Shown here: one piece after another, positions 36,455 to 46,021 of the stretch
How positions within the stretch are numbered: the first letter of the stretch is position 1
Layout of the letters: every line of letters begins with the position of its first letter
Assembly (NCBI GenBank): GCA_902612125.1
Contig: CACMBV010000005.1
Span: forward strand, 43,135-107,134
Direction of reading: 5' to 3'
Origin: an uncultured Verrucomicrobiota bacterium
GTDB lineage: Bacteria; Verrucomicrobiota; Verrucomicrobiia; Opitutales; Seribacteraceae
DNA: 64,000 nucleotides
Notes under the pieces: model-generated
The model's input: the letters and a program-made list of their open reading frames with translations, nothing else
Database searches by the model: none
Told to the model about the DNA's origin: nothing
Translations under genes and position numbers: made by a program

Positions 36455-38956
36455 ATGATGGAATTTCTAAATAATCTCCCTATCAGTGCTCATTTCGAAG
36501 AGATAAGAGGTTTTTGGAAGAAAGAATTAAATTTTGCAATAAAAGCTCCTACAGGTTCTGGTAAATCTTTGGGATTACCCTTGTTCTTCTGTAAGCAAAA
36601 GCTTGTAGAAGGAAAAATATTAGTTGTACAGCCAAGGAGGGTAGCGGCACGGAGTCTAGCCAGAATAGCGAGTAAGTTTTGTAATTCTGAAGTTGGAAAA
36701 GAAGTTGGTTATCATGTCAGGTTCGATAGCCGGTTTTCCTCTGCAACCAGAATTATTTATCTAACTGACGGAATGATATTTCGGTATTTACAAAATCACG
36801 AAAGTGTCAAGGGAGTGGGATTAATTATCTTTGATGAATTTCATGAAAGAAGTCTATTCATGGATGCTTCATTAGCTTTGGCGAAGCACCATCTTGATTG
36901 CGGGAAAATTAATGCAAGAATAATAGTTACCTCTGCAACACTTGATCTTGAGAAAATAAGCCGTTTTCTCGAAGCTTCTAAAGCTTTGGAAATTAAAACG
37001 AGAAGCTATCCTGTAGAAATCTATTACAAAGCTGTTATCCCAAGGCAAACCTTATCAAGTCAGGTTTGCGACAATCTTAAATTTCTTCTTCCCAGACAAC
37101 AAGGTGATGTCCTAATTTTTATGGATGGTGCTGCACTCATTAAGAAAACGGTCAATGAAATTGAAAATTGCCTTGGGGCTAAAAATCTAGATGTCTTGGC
37201 TCTTTTCGGTGAAATGTCCCAACAAGCCCAGGATCATGCTTTAACCCCATCCCAAAAGAGAAAAATAATTGTCAGCACCAATCTTGCCGAGACTTCCCTG
37301 ACCATAGAGGGTGTAACAATAGTAATCGATACGGGCACCGCGAAAAAGCATCGCTTTGATCCATATCGAAAAGTCAATGTTTTGCTTTCAGAACCAATAA
37401 GTAAGAGTTCTGCCTCTCAACGGGCAGGCCGGGCAGGCCGGTTGTCACCGGGAGTTTGTTTGCGGATGTGGTCCGAAAATGAGCACACCCGCAGGAAAGA
37501 ATTTGATGAAGCTGAAATACATCGGCTTGATTTAAGCGAAATTTATTTAAATTTATCAGCTGCAGGTACTTGTCCTGATGCTATTAATTGGTATGAATCG
37601 CCGTCGAAACTTCGTCTGCAGGACGCAAGGAAATTTCTTTTTTCAATTGGATCTTTAGATGCAAAAGGTTCGGTTTTGCCTGTTGGTTATCGTTTGTCTC
37701 TTTTGTCGGTTCATCCACGAATTGGTTTTACTTTACAGTTGGCGAAAGAGAAAAATTGTCTTTCGAGTGTCTCTTTAATTTGTGCGATTCTAGATTTCAA
37801 AAACCCAATTGATTTTGGAAGAAGGGCTGATTTTGGAGACAAGCAAGAACTTCTAAAGTCGGACTTATTGATTTTATTAAATGCATATAATCTGGGCAGT
37901 GAAATTAATTTCTATGGACCAAAATGTAAATTACTTGGTATCCATGGATTGAGATTTAAAGAGATTGAAAACACTGCCCGCTTATTTTGCAGTTCTCTTG
38001 GAGAAAAATTTCAAGCCCCTCGAATTTCAAGTGAAGACCTAGTGGAAATTCTACTTACAGTTTATCCGGAAAGACTAGCTTATTTGGAGAATAAGGGAAC
38101 CAACACCTACAGGGATACCATTGGTCTGCAATTACATCTATCTAAAGAAAGTACGGTTAGAGGCTCTCAATGGGTCTTGCCTTTAAGAGTTCTCGAAAAA
38201 AAGAAACAAGAAAGAATTGTTCTGGAGATGGATGAAGTGACATCAATCGCAGAATCGGAAATAAGAAAATTTTATGGAGATAGGATCAAAAGCAGAAGCG
38301 AAGCGTATTTGGATACAAACTGTCATCAGGTTTTCGTGAGAACACTTGAAAAGCTTGGAGAGGTTGTCGTTTCAAATAAAGAGTCTGTAGAAGCTACTGA
38401 AAATCAACGGGTTGAAGCCTATACTAACGCCATTCTTGATGAAACACTTGGCCTTAAAAACTGGGACCAAAAGGTTGAGAACTTTCTTTCAAGAGTTAAT
38501 TTTCTGGCTTCCTTCTCGTCTGATTTTGAAATTAAGCCATTTGATAAGTTTGCTCGCGAACTTATGGTAAGGAAAATTTGTTCATCCAGCATGAAATGGA
38601 AAGAAATTCGCAATTCCAATGTACTGGGCTTCCTTCATTCCTACTATGGCAAAGAAAAACTTATGATCATAGAGGAGGCAACACCTGAAAAATACTTGCT
38701 AGAGGGCACAAATAAGCCGATTAACTTAAGATACGAGAAAACAAAAGTATATCTGCAGGCACCGATTCAAAAATTATACGACATCCAAAAACATCCGGCG
38801 ATTATTTTCGGGAAGTGTCCCATCATGATTGAGCTTCTGGCTCCAAATAGAAGAGTTGTTCAATGCACTGACGACATCACAGGGTTTTGGGTCAGGTCCT
38901 ACCCTTCCATTAAAAAAGAATTGGCAGGCAGGTACCCAAAGCATGAATGGAGGTAA
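36455..38956 (+). CDS. hrpB: HrpB-type ATP-dependent DEAH-family helicase
   Basis: The 833-residue superfamily-2 helicase has APTGSGKS (31-38), QPRRVAARSLA, the box-II sequence FDEFHERS (DEFH in place of DEAH), VTSATLD, STNLAETSLTIEGV and the box-VI segment SQRAGRAGRLSPG. After the two RecA-like lobes come the helicase-associated helical region and the HrpB-type C-terminal domain (KLMIIEEATPEKYLLEGTN, LAPNRRVVQCTDDITGFW). In bacteria HrpB has been linked to RNA processing and to cell-surface polymer or pilus traits, but the substrate is not settled. The 3' end overlaps yraN by 14 bases. Confidence 0.93.
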   Translation: MMEFLNNLPISAHFEEIRGFWKKELNFAIKAPTGSGKSLGLPLFFCKQKLVEGKILVVQPRRVAARSLARIASKFCNSEVGKEVGYHVRFDSRFSSATRIIYLTDGMIFRYLQNHESVKGVGLIIFDEFHERSLFMDASLALAKHHLDCGKINARIIVTSATLDLEKISRFLEASKALEIKTRSYPVEIYYKAVIPRQTLSSQVCDNLKFLLPRQQGDVLIFMDGAALIKKTVNEIENCLGAKNLDVLALFGEMSQQAQDHALTPSQKRKIIVSTNLAETSLTIEGVTIVIDTGTAKKHRFDPYRKVNVLLSEPISKSSASQRAGRAGRLSPGVCLRMWSENEHTRRKEFDEAEIHRLDLSEIYLNLSAAGTCPDAINWYESPSKLRLQDARKFLFSIGSLDAKGSVLPVGYRLSLLSVHPRIGFTLQLAKEKNCLSSVSLICAILDFKNPIDFGRRADFGDKQELLKSDLLILLNAYNLGSEINFYGPKCKLLGIHGLRFKEIENTARLFCSSLGEKFQAPRISSEDLVEILLTVYPERLAYLENKGTNTYRDTIGLQLHLSKESTVRGSQWVLPLRVLEKKKQERIVLEMDEVTSIAESEIRKFYGDRIKSRSEAYLDTNCHQVFVRTLEKLGEVVVSNKESVEATENQRVEAYTNAILDETLGLKNWDQKVENFLSRVNFLASFSSDFEIKPFDKFARELMVRKICSSSMKWKEIRNSNVLGFLHSYYGKEKLMIIEEATPEKYLLEGTNKPINLRYEKTKVYLQAPIQKLYDIQKHPAIIFGKCPIMIELLAPNRRVVQCTDDITGFWVRSYPSIKKELAGRYPKHEWR

Positions 38957-39398
38957 ACTGCTGTCAGATTCATTTAAACAAGCTAGGCTTCTTGTGATAA
39001 ATCTGTTTTCAGGAAGAAATTTAAATAATAATGAGCTAAGAGGAAAGTTTGGGGAAAGGATGGCTAAAAAATTTCTTTGCCAAAAAGGTTACTCTTTTTT
39101 GGAACAAAATTGGAGATCTAGAAAAAACCAACGGCTAGAGATTGATTTAATTTTTCAAGATGAGGAAATCCTTGTTTTTGTCGAGGTTAGGGCAAGATCT
39201 TCGAAAAGTCTGGTAACAGGATATGATTCAATAAATCGCAAAAAGCTTTCTGTGCTGAAACGTTCTTTTAACTCATACTTGAGGGAAAGCTCAAAGAAAT
39301 TTCCTCATTATAGATTTGATGTCATAGAGATTGATTTACCCACTGATAAATCTTTTAAACCATCTATCTTTCATCATGAAAACATTGCCATTTTCTAG
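38943..39398 (+). CDS. YraN/UPF0102 endonuclease-like protein
   Basis: With the ATG at 38943 the product has 151 residues and overlaps the hrpB stop by 14 bases, a normal coupling distance; the upstream start at 38829 would lie deep in hrpB. The core has GKFGERMAKKFLCQKGYSFLEQNWRSRKNQRLEIDLIFQD and LVFVEVRARSS, the D-ExV-type restriction-endonuclease-like fold of UPF0102. A nuclease role is inferred from the fold only; the cellular role of the family is unknown. Confidence 0.9.
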   Translation: MNGGKLLSDSFKQARLLVINLFSGRNLNNNELRGKFGERMAKKFLCQKGYSFLEQNWRSRKNQRLEIDLIFQDEEILVFVEVRARSSKSLVTGYDSINRKKLSVLKRSFNSYLRESSKKFPHYRFDVIEIDLPTDKSFKPSIFHHENIAIF

Positions 39399-39468
39399 TC
39401 AATCATCATGAAGGTTGTATACATGATAAAAAGATTGTTGTCCAAATGCATTACCCAAAATTCGTGCG

Positions 39469-40977
39469 ATGAGTAATCCAGTCCCAACAATCCTTGTGAT
39501 TTTTGGAGCCTCTGGAGATCTCACCGCCCGAAAACTTGCCCCAGCGATCTTCAACCTTTCAAAAGATAACCTTTTACCCGAAAATTGCTATTTGATTGGA
39601 GTGGGCCGAACACCGATGCAAGACAGACTTTTTCGCGAATACTTAAAGGATTCCTTAGGAAAATATTCAAGGCGGATTATTCAGCAGGAAGAGTGGCTTA
39701 AACTGGAGTCAAAAATCTTTTTTCATACTGGTGCTTACGATGATTTGAATAGTTTTACAGTTCTTGAAGAAAAGATTCTAAGTTTGGAAAAAAGCCTGGG
39801 CCACAAAGTTCAATGTCTTTTTTACATCTCTACTCCACCTAATGTGTTTGAACCTATTTTGGATAACCTTGGCGAAAGTGGTCTGGCAAAAAAGCATCAT
39901 GGGACAGCCTGGTCTTCCAAGGTAATTATCGAAAAACCCTTTGGTAAAGACCTAGAAAGTGCCCGCAAACTCAATGATGTGATAAACCAGCGTTTTGATG
40001 AGTCACAGGTATTCAGGATAGATCATTACCTGGGTAAAGAAACTGTCCAAAGTTTGTTAGTGCAGAGATTTTCCAATTCAATTTTTGAGCCTGTCTGGAA
40101 CCGAAATTATGTATCTTGCATTCAAATAACGGTATCGGAGGAAATAGGGGTTGGAAAGCGGGGAGGATATTATGATAAAAGTGGTGCCTTGCGGGACATG
40201 GTACAGAATCATGTCATGCAACTGCTGGCTTTGACTGCCATGGAGCCGCCAACTTCCTTAAACCCGGAAGCAATAAGAGATGAAAAAGTAAAAGCCTTGA
40301 AAGCCATTAAACCATTGGGACTTAGAGGAGAAAAAGCAGAAATCGTGCGTGGGGTTTATTCTGAAGGATTGGTTCGCGGAGAAAAAGGAATTGGTTATCT
40401 CAACGAAGAAGGTATCCCGGCAGATTCATTCACTGAAACCTATGCAGCACTGTGTTTGTATATTGAAAATTGGAGATGGAAAGGAGTGCCTTTCTACTTG
40501 CGCTCAGGAAAAAGACTTGCCGGAAAGGCGAGTGAAATTGCCGTTCAGTTTAAAAGACCCCCAGGGATCCTATTTGGGGAGGATGAAAGATTTTCCTTGG
40601 CCCCAAATCTACTCGTTATCAGAATTCAACCAAATGAAGGAGTTACCCTATATCTTAATTCGAAGACACCGGGTTTGGAAACTAAGTTACAACCCATTGA
40701 GCTTTCATTTGGATACGAAACTACTTTTGGCTCTAACACACCCGAAGCTTACGAACGCCTAATACTTGATGCCTTGAACGGGGATGGAACCCTTTTTATC
40801 AGGGGTGACGAGGCGGAAATATCATGGGGTCTACTAACACCAATACTCGATTATTGGAATGAACAGAAAAAGGAAGGCCTCGAGGTCTATTCCGCAGGGA
40901 CTTGGGGTCCAGTGGGGGCAGACAAACTTTTATTGGCTAGGGGCCATGAATGGATTACGGGAAAGGACTATAAATGA
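39469..40977 (+). CDS. zwf: Glucose-6-phosphate 1-dehydrogenase
   Basis: Zwf makes 6-phosphogluconolactone and NADPH in the oxidative pentose phosphate pathway. The 502-residue protein shows the cofactor-binding [18 protein letters not shown], the substrate-binding [12 protein letters not shown] with the catalytic His region, and FYLRSGKRL. There is no neighbouring pgl or gnd gene, so this enzyme is regulated apart from its pathway partners. The stop lies one base before the msrA start; the NADPH made could feed the Msr thioredoxin cycle. Confidence 0.95.
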   Translation: MSNPVPTILVIFGASGDLTARKLAPAIFNLSKDNLLPENCYLIGVGRTPMQDRLFREYLKDSLGKYSRRIIQQEEWLKLESKIFFHTGAYDDLNSFTVLEEKILSLEKSLGHKVQCLFYISTPPNVFEPILDNLGESGLAKKHHGTAWSSKVIIEKPFGKDLESARKLNDVINQRFDESQVFRIDHYLGKETVQSLLVQRFSNSIFEPVWNRNYVSCIQITVSEEIGVGKRGGYYDKSGALRDMVQNHVMQLLALTAMEPPTSLNPEAIRDEKVKALKAIKPLGLRGEKAEIVRGVYSEGLVRGEKGIGYLNEEGIPADSFTETYAALCLYIENWRWKGVPFYLRSGKRLAGKASEIAVQFKRPPGILFGEDERFSLAPNLLVIRIQPNEGVTLYLNSKTPGLETKLQPIELSFGYETTFGSNTPEAYERLILDALNGDGTLFIRGDEAEISWGLLTPILDYWNEQKKEGLEVYSAGTWGPVGADKLLLARGHEWITGKDYK

Positions 40978-40978
40978 C

Positions 40979-41596
40979 ATGAGAAGACCTTCGTTTCTAA
41001 CTTTTTTGATTTTTACATATTTCGCATGCCTTGCAAATAAAAAGATTACTCCTAGTAATTTAAAACCTGTGCCAATAGAAAATAATGACAAACTTCAAAC
41101 CGCTATTATTGGGGGCGGATGTTTCTGGTGCACAGAAGCCGTATTTGAAAAAGTGGGTGGGGTGAAGGAGGTAATTTCTGGATATGCGGGAGGCAAGGTG
41201 CAAAATCCAACTTATGAACAAATTTGTACTGGACTAACTGGGCATGCCGAAGTTATCAAAATTGTTTTTGACTCAGCTAAAGTAAGTTACAAAGAGATCC
41301 TTGAAATTTTCGGAGATGCCCATGATCCCACTACCCTTAATCGTCAGGGTGCTGATGTCGGGACTCAGTATAGGTCGACTATTATGTATTTAAATAAGTC
41401 GCAAAAGGAGGCGGCGGAAAAATGGAAGACAAATCTCACCAGTAAATTGCATGATCCAGTTGTCACGGAAATTGTTCCTGCACCTACATTTTATGATGCT
41501 GAAGGTTATCATCAGGATTATTATGAAAAAAATCCAAACCAAGGCTATTGTAATTTTGTTATAAGACCAAAACTCAAAAAATTGAATTTGGAGTAA
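40979..41596 (+). CDS. msrA: Peptide methionine sulfoxide reductase A, lipoprotein form
   Basis: The 205-residue product starts at the ATG at 40979. Its first 17 residues have a lipoprotein-type signal ending YFAC17. The catalytic motif is GGGC48FWC51, followed by [20 protein letters not shown], and the resolving region is CNFVIRPKL. The enzyme reduces methionine-S-sulfoxide, here probably on envelope proteins. Export is unusual, since most MsrA copies are cytoplasmic. It abuts zwf (1 base) and is likely cotranscribed. Confidence 0.93.
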   Translation: MRRPSFLTFLIFTYFACLANKKITPSNLKPVPIENNDKLQTAIIGGGCFWCTEAVFEKVGGVKEVISGYAGGKVQNPTYEQICTGLTGHAEVIKIVFDSAKVSYKEILEIFGDAHDPTTLNRQGADVGTQYRSTIMYLNKSQKEAAEKWKTNLTSKLHDPVVTEIVPAPTFYDAEGYHQDYYEKNPNQGYCNFVIRPKLKKLNLE

Positions 41597-41780
41597 GCTT
41601 TAAACGGAGTGTCCTCAATCCGCAATTAACTTGGGTAACAGACCAAGAACTAAGGCAATTTCGAGAAAGATAAATTGATATCAGTGGATTTAGGTATCGC
41701 ATCATTCACTTATTATTTATGACAAGTAAGTGCAATTATTGTTTTGTAACTAAGATAAGTTTTTGTTTAAATATAATAAA

Positions 41781-42557
41781 ATGAGTTCAAGAAATATTCA
41801 CCAATTCTCAATTTGGTTTAACGAAGTATGCTGTGACTCTACCCAGCTTTGCCAACTTTTCGAAAATATTCCAGGCGTTTCTTTTTTTGTGAAGAATAAG
41901 GAATTTCGTTTGATGTATATGACTGAAAAATTTTTACCTCGGATCGGGCTTGGATCCAATGAGGAATTGTACGGTAAAACCGATTTTGACCTTTTTCCAC
42001 CCCGACTTGCAGAACATTTTAGGAGGGACGACCGATCAGTTATGGATTCTCAGAAACCATTGCTGAATATTATTGAGTTAGTATTCAACAGTCAGGGTTT
42101 ACCGGATTGGTTTCTTACCAATAAATATCCCCTGAAAAGTAGAAACGGAGAAGTTGTTGGCGTCATTGGCTCAGTAAGACCTTATGCTGACAAAGATAAT
42201 TTATCAAAAATTGGAGACTTGAAGTGGGAGAGGGATGACGAAATTGGCCGTGCAGTCGATTATATCAGGAATAACTTTCGTGCTAATATTGCAATTGCGG
42301 ACCTGGTTGATATTTCAGGTCTTAATCATAGAAAACTTCATCGTGGATTTATCGAACTTTTTGGGATCGCTCCCATGCAATTTATTACTAGGACCAGAAT
42401 AGAAGCGGCTTGCGACGACTTACTGAGTACCGGGAAGAAACTTGCCCAAGTAGCAGTGGATAATGGCTTCTACGACCAAAGTTCCTTCACCCAACACTTT
42501 AGAAAACAAATGAAAGTTACACCCTTGAAGTATCGAAAGAATAAAGGGTTTTCATAA
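41781..42557 (+). CDS. AraC-family regulator with N-terminal PAS domain
   Basis: The start at the ATG at 41781 gives 258 residues; a TTG at 41763 is a poorer alternative. Residues 25-140 form a PAS domain (FENIPGVSFFVKNKEFRLMYM, GKTDFDLFP, YPLKSRNGEVVGVIGSVRP). The C-terminal half has the two AraC helix-turn-helix units (IRNNFRANIAIADLVDISGLNHRKLHRGF and AQVAVDNGFYDQSSFTQHFRKQMKVTP). PAS-AraC regulators are a frequent type in Verrucomicrobia and Planctomycetes. The ligand and targets are unknown; the convergent pilin-like gene ends two bases after its stop, so neither is an obvious target by position. Confidence 0.9.
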   Translation: MSSRNIHQFSIWFNEVCCDSTQLCQLFENIPGVSFFVKNKEFRLMYMTEKFLPRIGLGSNEELYGKTDFDLFPPRLAEHFRRDDRSVMDSQKPLLNIIELVFNSQGLPDWFLTNKYPLKSRNGEVVGVIGSVRPYADKDNLSKIGDLKWERDDEIGRAVDYIRNNFRANIAIADLVDISGLNHRKLHRGFIELFGIAPMQFITRTRIEAACDDLLSTGKKLAQVAVDNGFYDQSSFTQHFRKQMKVTPLKYRKNKGFS

Positions 42558-42559
42558 AA

Positions 42560-43666
42560 TTAAATTCCCTCAGAAAATATTCTGACCCTACGAGTATAGA
42601 CCTCAGAATTTTCCTCTACCAATTGCCACCAGTAATCCTTTTCACTTATTCCTTCCGGTGGTGGTATTAGTCCCTCTTCGTATGCAGCAAGTGCGGATGC
42701 TCCCTCTGCAGTGAGCACTCGTAACATTATATCCATGACATCAGGAAATGCATAGAGGTTTCTCTCTTTTTTCTTCATGTCCTCCTGATAATTCGGATTA
42801 GAGGTCGCCCAATATGTGAATTCATCAGAGGTATTGTTAAGATCAGGAAAAATTTGCTGCAAGTGTCCAGTCCCTTGGGTTTGATTGCGAATTAAGTATG
42901 CCCGAATCCCAAAATCTACTATGTTGGATGCTAAAGAAAAGTCGGTCGATTTCTTGCCATTGTTCTGGTAGATAGGATTTTTTACATTTCCGGTCTCCCG
43001 TGGACCGTTGTTTGAATCATTTGAGTAGGCACCTTCATCCGGGTGTAAGTTGTATCCAGCATTCAGGGTATTAATATCGCTTACATCCGAGCGAAACAAC
43101 TGATACCTGGGCGTTGATGTTTCTGAACCTGTTAGACCATACCTAACGATTTGATAGGATACCGCACGGGCCCCGCCTGAACTCTCAGCCTGTGGATCAA
43201 GTTCTGGACACTGAGTAAAAAACCTCAACCAAACTCCTCCAAGTCCAAACCTTGATTCAAAAAGGGGGCCTTGTAGGTTTGCAAAATCAATCGGAGAAAG
43301 TGTTTCCTCCGGCCAATGTTCTGTTTTTATTTTAATTGATTGAGGCTTTTTTACATCATAGGCTATGTCTTCCCAAGCATTTGGAAAATTTCCATTTCCC
43401 ATGTTGCTTTCGGATAGAATATCGGCAGCCATCCAAACATTACCATCATTTTTGTAGATTGCACATTGGAGATCCTCTTGAATGCGATCTAGGACGAACT
43501 GAGCAACTTGATTCGTCTCTAAATTACCCGATGCACGCGTCTGTGTCTGAACGACTTGAGAAGTAATGTTGAGCAACATACCGGCCAATAAAGCTGTTAC
43601 TGAAACAGCAACCAGTAGCTCTAATATGGTGAAAGCTTTCTTACGCTGGTGAGTTTTCAAATCCAT
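42560..43666 (-). CDS. Prepilin-type protein, Verru_Chthon cassette protein C-like
   Basis: The 368-residue protein starts with a prepilin-type leader: MDLKTHQRKKA then FTILELLVAVSVTALLAGM, with Glu at position +5 of the mature form and Ala instead of Gly before the cut. This hydrophobic helix is followed by a large soluble domain. The segments LDRIQEDLQCAIYKND and FPDVMDIMLRVLTAEGASALA fit what I remember of the Verru_Chthon cassette protein C family (TIGR02599). Such proteins occur in cassettes of four exported proteins of unknown function. Proteins B and D are not in the window. A leader peptidase gene is also not seen. Confidence 0.78.
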   Translation of the reverse strand: MDLKTHQRKKAFTILELLVAVSVTALLAGMLLNITSQVVQTQTRASGNLETNQVAQFVLDRIQEDLQCAIYKNDGNVWMAADILSESNMGNGNFPNAWEDIAYDVKKPQSIKIKTEHWPEETLSPIDFANLQGPLFESRFGLGGVWLRFFTQCPELDPQAESSGGARAVSYQIVRYGLTGSETSTPRYQLFRSDVSDINTLNAGYNLHPDEGAYSNDSNNGPRETGNVKNPIYQNNGKKSTDFSLASNIVDFGIRAYLIRNQTQGTGHLQQIFPDLNNTSDEFTYWATSNPNYQEDMKKKERNLYAFPDVMDIMLRVLTAEGASALAAYEEGLIPPPEGISEKDYWWQLVEENSEVYTRRVRIFSEGI

Positions 43667-43729
43667 TGGTTGATGTCTTTACCAAGTAGATTTACAAAAG
43701 AAATTAGACAAGAAGAGATAATCATCTGG

Positions 43730-44626
43730 TTACAGGAATCTTCCCATGGTTTCACCCATCTTCGCATAATATTCATATCCCTGAGAAGATAATTTCAAAA
43801 GGTCATCTTTCAGCTCGATTGTACCCGGCTGGAAAATTGTTATGACTGAAGATCCGCCAAAAGAAAAATATCCCATTTCATCTCCCTTGACATAAAACCG
43901 ATTTTTATGTGCGGTTAGATGCACGGAGCCTACACAAGTCGCACCTACAAGAAAAACCGCAACTTTTCCTAAATGTTCATTTTCAATGAGGGTAAGATAT
44001 CTTTTATTTCTCCAAAAGATCGATAAGGTTTGGCGTAACGCAATCGGGTTCACAGAATACAAGTGTCCGTTAATAAGTTCAATCGATTTTAGCAGTCCGT
44101 CAGTTGGTAAATGGAATCGATGATAATCAACTGGGCAAAGTCTACTGAGTATTAAGCTTCCACCTGAGAATTGTCTGGCAAGATCTTCAGAATCAAATAA
44201 TTTTTTTAGGTTAAATTTTTGTCCCTTGACGAAAACTTGAGTAGCCTGATCAATATTCTGGAATCCAAGATGCCTGCCGTCTGCAGGATATACGACCGAA
44301 TCCAAACTATTCTCAATCGGTCTGGACGAGTGAGTTAGCTTTCGGAAAAAAAATTCATTGAAATTTCTAAATGAAGAAACATTGTCAGCAAATTCCTTAG
44401 TATCCAGAGCATACTCTTGAACAAAAGGAATGATTTTTGAAATACTTGAATTTTGATTCATTCTCCATCCATACCATTTGGAAAATAACGCTCGTTTTAC
44501 CAAAGCCCATTGGCAAATTTTGCCCAGGGGATTGTTGTAAATGAAGCTTAGCCATTTCTCACCATAAACCTTTTCTTCCTCAAGTTTATCGGTGTAGCTA
44601 TTGTGGAAAAGGATTTTAATATCCAC
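43730..44626 (-). CDS. psd: Phosphatidylserine decarboxylase
   Basis: The enzyme makes phosphatidylethanolamine. The 298-residue precursor has NEFFFRKLTHSSRPI, VYPADGRHLGFQ, VDYHRFHLPTDG and VGATCVGSVHL, all in the family order. The self-cleavage site is FGGSSVITIF (GGSS in place of LGST), where Ser becomes the pyruvoyl group, splitting off a short alpha chain. It lies between rpmB and the pilin-like gene on the same strand. pssA is not next to it. Confidence 0.93.
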   Translation of the reverse strand: MDIKILFHNSYTDKLEEEKVYGEKWLSFIYNNPLGKICQWALVKRALFSKWYGWRMNQNSSISKIIPFVQEYALDTKEFADNVSSFRNFNEFFFRKLTHSSRPIENSLDSVVYPADGRHLGFQNIDQATQVFVKGQKFNLKKLFDSEDLARQFSGGSLILSRLCPVDYHRFHLPTDGLLKSIELINGHLYSVNPIALRQTLSIFWRNKRYLTLIENEHLGKVAVFLVGATCVGSVHLTAHKNRFYVKGDEMGYFSFGGSSVITIFQPGTIELKDDLLKLSSQGYEYYAKMGETMGRFL

Positions 44627-44650
44627 ATCAACCGGAAAGCAAGAACTATA

Positions 44651-44881
44651 CTAGGCTTTTTTTATTTTTCCAGCTTTGATCGCCTTGACGGAAACCCAAA
44701 TTCGCTTTGCTTGTCCAGAGGGTAATTTAATTCGAACGCGTTGTAAATTTGGTCGGAAAACTCGTTTATTATTTTTGACTAACTGCAAGCCAATACCGCC
44801 AGCTTTTTTACTTACACCCTTATGTATAATTCGACCGCCAGTGACGGGTCTTTTTCCTGTAATTGCACAAATTCTTGACAT
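44651..44881 (-). CDS. rpmB: 50S ribosomal protein L28
   Basis: The 76-residue protein starts MSRICAITGKRPVTGGRIIH and carries RRRP-like NLQRVRIKLPSGQAKRIWVSVKAIKAGKI at the end, matching L28. There is a single CAIT cysteine, not the four of zinc-binding forms. It stands 24 bases upstream of psd. rpmG (L33), often its neighbour, is absent. Confidence 0.94.
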   Translation of the reverse strand: MSRICAITGKRPVTGGRIIHKGVSKKAGGIGLQLVKNNKRVFRPNLQRVRIKLPSGQAKRIWVSVKAIKAGKIKKA

Positions 44882-44943
44882 TTTTATAATAGGTAAGTTT
44901 TAGAACATAAATCATATCGTAAATTTTACAAGATTGAAAATCT

Positions 44944-45927
44944 TTACCGTAGTAACTCTAACCTTTGTATGTCTTCCTTTTGAGTGACGAAAAAGGCTCG
45001 GATATTTTGATATTTTTTTTGAAGCCCGAGATTTTTGGATTTTTCGGGTCCGAGAACAGAAAAAGCGGTCGCAAGGGAATCGGCAGTCATCCCGTTGGAG
45101 GCAATTACTGTCACCTGGGAAAAGTTCTCCAGACCGTAACCTGTGAGTGGGTCAACAATATGAGAATACTTCCTGCCATTGATTTCCACAAACTGGGAGT
45201 AATCACCAGAGGTTGCAACGGAACAGTTTTCTAAAGTCAATAGAGGAAGGTCAGGATGTTTTTCCCCCCCCACTTGAATGTTCCAACCTGGTCTTTTTCT
45301 AGGCCTTTTTCCCAAAGTCAAGTCTCCACCAGCGTCGATAAGGCAACGATCAAAGCCCCTTTTTTTAAGAAGAAGCATCATCTGGTCGGCGGTGTAACCC
45401 TTAGCAATACCGCCGAGATCCAATAATATTCCTGGCTTGAGGAGCGTTACATTTTTTTCTATTGGATTAAGTTTTAAATATTCACGCCCCACCTGATTCA
45501 TAGCTTTTTCAATAGAATTTGCTGTTGGTAAAGACTTACGGAAACGAGATATTCTCCATAAGCGAGATAGTCGTCCCAAAGTTGGATCAAATGCCCCGCC
45601 GGTTTCAGAGGCGAGTAATTTACTAAAGGCAAGCACTTCAAATAGTTCCTTCGATACTTCGACCTTTTCACTATTGTAAGAGGAATTTGATAAACGAGAA
45701 ACTTCACTGCCTGCATCATAATCACTGAATATACGATTTAAACGCTTGGCTTCCTCAAAAGCAGCATTGGCAACGATCGAACTATTTTCCTCACAATCAT
45801 GATCAATGAGAATCCTAAAATCCGTGCCCATGCATTGGGTATTGAACTCATGAATCGTGCTTGCATGAGTGTTACAAAATAACCCCACCCACCAAAAGAA
45901 AGTGATGTTTATTTTATAGATGTTCAA
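44944..45927 (-). CDS. apbE: FAD:protein FMN transferase (ApbE)
   Basis: ApbE attaches FMN to Thr/Ser of exported flavoproteins such as NqrC or RnfG. The 327-residue protein has a signal peptide, MGTDFRI, FDPTLGRLSRLWR, the conserved LLDLGGIAKGYTADQM, LIDAGGDL and VATSGDYSQFVEINGRKYSHIVDPLTG with the metal-binding Asp near DPLTG. No Nqr or Rnf genes are nearby, so its target protein lies elsewhere. It is followed 62 bases later by rpmB on the same strand. Confidence 0.93.
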   Translation of the reverse strand: MNIYKINITFFWWVGLFCNTHASTIHEFNTQCMGTDFRILIDHDCEENSSIVANAAFEEAKRLNRIFSDYDAGSEVSRLSNSSYNSEKVEVSKELFEVLAFSKLLASETGGAFDPTLGRLSRLWRISRFRKSLPTANSIEKAMNQVGREYLKLNPIEKNVTLLKPGILLDLGGIAKGYTADQMMLLLKKRGFDRCLIDAGGDLTLGKRPRKRPGWNIQVGGEKHPDLPLLTLENCSVATSGDYSQFVEINGRKYSHIVDPLTGYGLENFSQVTVIASNGMTADSLATAFSVLGPEKSKNLGLQKKYQNIRAFFVTQKEDIQRLELLR

Positions 45928-46021
45928 AGAAAGACTTATTGTGCGATAGACTGAATTAATGTTCTTTCAATAAAATCGCAATTTTGAGATAAAGAAACTC
46001 TTAACTATTATAAATTACCCC

